The notes under the pieces were generated by a model. It was given only the letters and a program-made list of their open reading frames with translations. It had not been told where the DNA came from and did no database searches. Position numbers and translations under genes: made by a program. A DNA stretch of 64,000 nucleotides. Source: Maridesulfovibrio salexigens DSM 2638 (GTDB lineage Bacteria; Desulfobacterota; Desulfovibrionia; Desulfovibrionales; Desulfovibrionaceae). The number at the start of each line of letters is the position of its first letter. The stretch's first letter is position 1. Location: the NCBI RefSeq assembly GCF_000023445.1, contig NC_012881.1, forward strand, positions 935,501 to 999,500, given 5' to 3'. Below, one piece after another: positions 63,601-64,000 of the stretch.

Positions 63601-63914
63601 AATATGCCAATTTTGAGGATTATACAGATGGAAATTGGTGGCTTACAGACGTGTCCGGGAAATATGTTGATCCTGTCCGGGCGTTAAATGCCACGGCGCC
63701 ATATTATATCGTCTCAGTGGTAAAGGACGGCGGCCCTTATGATGAAAACCCGGACCCCGGCGTGATAGACGATCCTCAGATCCTTGGTATGAACAGGGCA
63801 GGGGGCAGCGGAACGGGATGCACCGTTGGGGTGAATGATGAATATAGTCCGCTTTTATTGATATTGATCGCATGTATATCCTTTGCCTTACGCCTGCGCC
63901 GGAAAAACGAGTAA
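60612..63914 (+). CDS. Exported subtilisin-like serine peptidase with C-terminal sorting signal
   Basis: A 1100-residue S8 peptidase. I start at GTG 60612 because AAGGAA lies upstream and a clean signal peptide (MRLSCFSVVIQLFLF, cleavage near ASAADS) begins there. Residues about 90-245 form a prodomain. The catalytic residues are Asp284 (VAVCDSGIDTG), His325 (SGHGTHVAG) and Ser557 (GGTSMATP), with Asn436 in AAGNAG. A beta-rich C-terminal region follows. The last 35 residues are GTGC, a polar spacer, a membrane segment and LRLRRKNE, a Cys-bearing tripartite signal like the JDVT- or MYXO-CTERM types, implying cell-surface processing. Confidence 0.92.
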   Translation: MRLSCFSVVIQLFLFCTVFILLSSHSASAADSALSTPKLFFQNQHVDPLESTPGSSLVLPNATSSSSVKSGDTSTASKESFSRRLFFSAPAVVEEYDYYVVQFSGPVQSAWKESLSGHGAVFYDYIPQYAFIIKLGTAKVSAVEGLNFVRWLGKYEADLKLSSDVYDITPGKLKEQGSLLDVKVVAFPGENVSSLEQEIRTAGGSVLSSSSSEWGVQLEVRISIQEVGGLKDIKGVKWIEKAPEHRTNNNIAVGIIEARSVQDKVWPVSGSKFFGDGQIVAVCDSGIDTGDVDTLHEDFSDGQGGSRVVSNNVFSGASIKDCSGHGTHVAGIIAGNGMKSGSSPVDNKFPSTCYAGIAPKAGLYVQSVGADDGSSRLPGIPSDLSKLFQPAFDAGARIHSNSWGTSGAGDYDSECVTVDQFMWSNKDFLILFAAGNAGYDKDQDGIVDVYCIDTPATAKNCLSVGASESYRTGSKEGFAARSWGEFRTYADPIGSDPTSDKPYGVAAFSSRGPTIDGRYKPEVIAPGTNLLSTRSSAQYGNGWGAFNDDYYWSGGTSMATPLVSGTAAILREYLIKEEGIAKPSAALLKTGLIHGAVSLAPGQYGSGAAQEVHDTPDDAQGWGRVNLEASVNSDARYKVEYHDVKDSPPSDNTYLQNFSFEVVNDGKPFKATLGWTDYPGSTAASGGLVNDLDLRVKQPDGSWVYPDNAVSLSPLTKYLYVTSVSGMYKGKAIGVRVTPPSYPCTLESVVLAFSNSESVAEEVSIVVYRYDGGVGDEIFRKSFAYIPSGEYALPVGLTIADGSVVVAVEKSGSSSGVYCQIGNPTTRGLVKVGGLWQQASITPGIGVTFRTKVAATSFDRLNNTVSVTIDKPQKGTYTAEVTAYNIPVGPQPYALVMSAMTGDTPTSGEIELNTDQPDAPTSTFLSKSRETPTVQNVNTVYGTAFENVYSDQSAFCVQTQAGRVVSIRYAATGLPEVKANELTLAKLFNNGTNTQFKYANFEDYTDGNWWLTDVSGKYVDPVRALNATAPYYIVSVVKDGGPYDENPDPGVIDDPQILGMNRAGGSGTGCTVGVNDEYSPLLLILIACISFALRLRRKNE

Positions 63915-63974
63915 AAACTTCCGTTGGACATGAATCTTTTCCCAGTGCTATTTTGATGAGAACAGGAGAGAGAC

Positions 63975-64000
63975 ATGTCTAAAATGATTATTTACGGTAA
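63975..64000 (+). CDS. Start of an unidentified gene (cut by window end)
   Basis: An ATG at 63975 behind CAGGAGAGAG opens a frame reading MSKMIIYG to the window edge. The product cannot be identified from eight residues. Confidence 0.5.

Overview
The window looks like a chromosomal segment of a mid-GC sulfate-reducing deltaproteobacterium of the Desulfovibrionaceae (Desulfovibrio/Maridesulfovibrio type). This is inference. It rests on molybdenum-cofactor genes with a double MoeA, an EFR1 ferredoxin, a cytoplasmic molybdopterin oxidoreductase, a probable selenoprotein, many sensory genes, and the rplU-rpmA-obgE-proB block. There is no phage, transposase, integrase or CRISPR array.

Layout. 1-5.9 kb (minus): argB, mobB, moeA, a moeA-binding-protein fusion, a hypothetical gene, a tautomerase and the start of a methyltransferase. 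6-12.2 kb: an acetate-type transporter, two tandem cation/proton antiporters, a PilZ protein, an MFS transporter and a potassium-type channel. 12.2-17.2 kb (minus): four tandem paralogues of an unrecognised family behind a near-perfect sigma-28 (FliA) promoter, so probably flagellar-regulon genes. 17.4-20.6 kb: proB, obgE, rpmA, rplU. 20.6-27.5 kb (minus): a 1034-residue radical SAM/methyltransferase/DUF5714-like fusion, then a redox operon (nitroreductase, MBL hydrolase, a cryptic UGA-containing TusA-like gene with a SECIS-like hairpin, flavin reductase, CheY, ComF). 27.6-28.3 kb holds a SAM-I riboswitch with its own promoter and terminator but no obvious SAM-related target. 28.3-36 kb: a DUF3800-like gene, recN, two peptide-ABC permeases, tRNA-Ala, a C45 peptidase/TetR pair with a double palindromic operator, and YaaA. 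36-45 kb (minus, AT-richer): a surface-glycan cluster with two glycosyltransferase-like proteins, a methyltransferase, two radical SAM/SPASM paralogues, a GmhA-like isomerase and an HldE-like enzyme with reversed domain order. 45-64 kb (mostly plus): LPP20/DUF4384 envelope proteins, a chemoreceptor, a TetR/EFR1 divergent pair with a 31-bp palindrome, a molybdopterin oxidoreductase, a binding protein/histidine kinase pair, a second tRNA-Ala with a Sel1-repeat lipoprotein and tRNA 3'-end remnants, a caspase-like lipoprotein and a large subtilase with a C-terminal sorting signal.

The best candidates for something undescribed are the four-gene sigma-28 operon, the hidden TusA-like selenoprotein and the heptose-type glycan cluster with paired radical SAM enzymes. 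Start codons were corrected from ribosome-binding sites where a longer frame was clearly wrong. All family assignments come from reading motifs; no database search was run.
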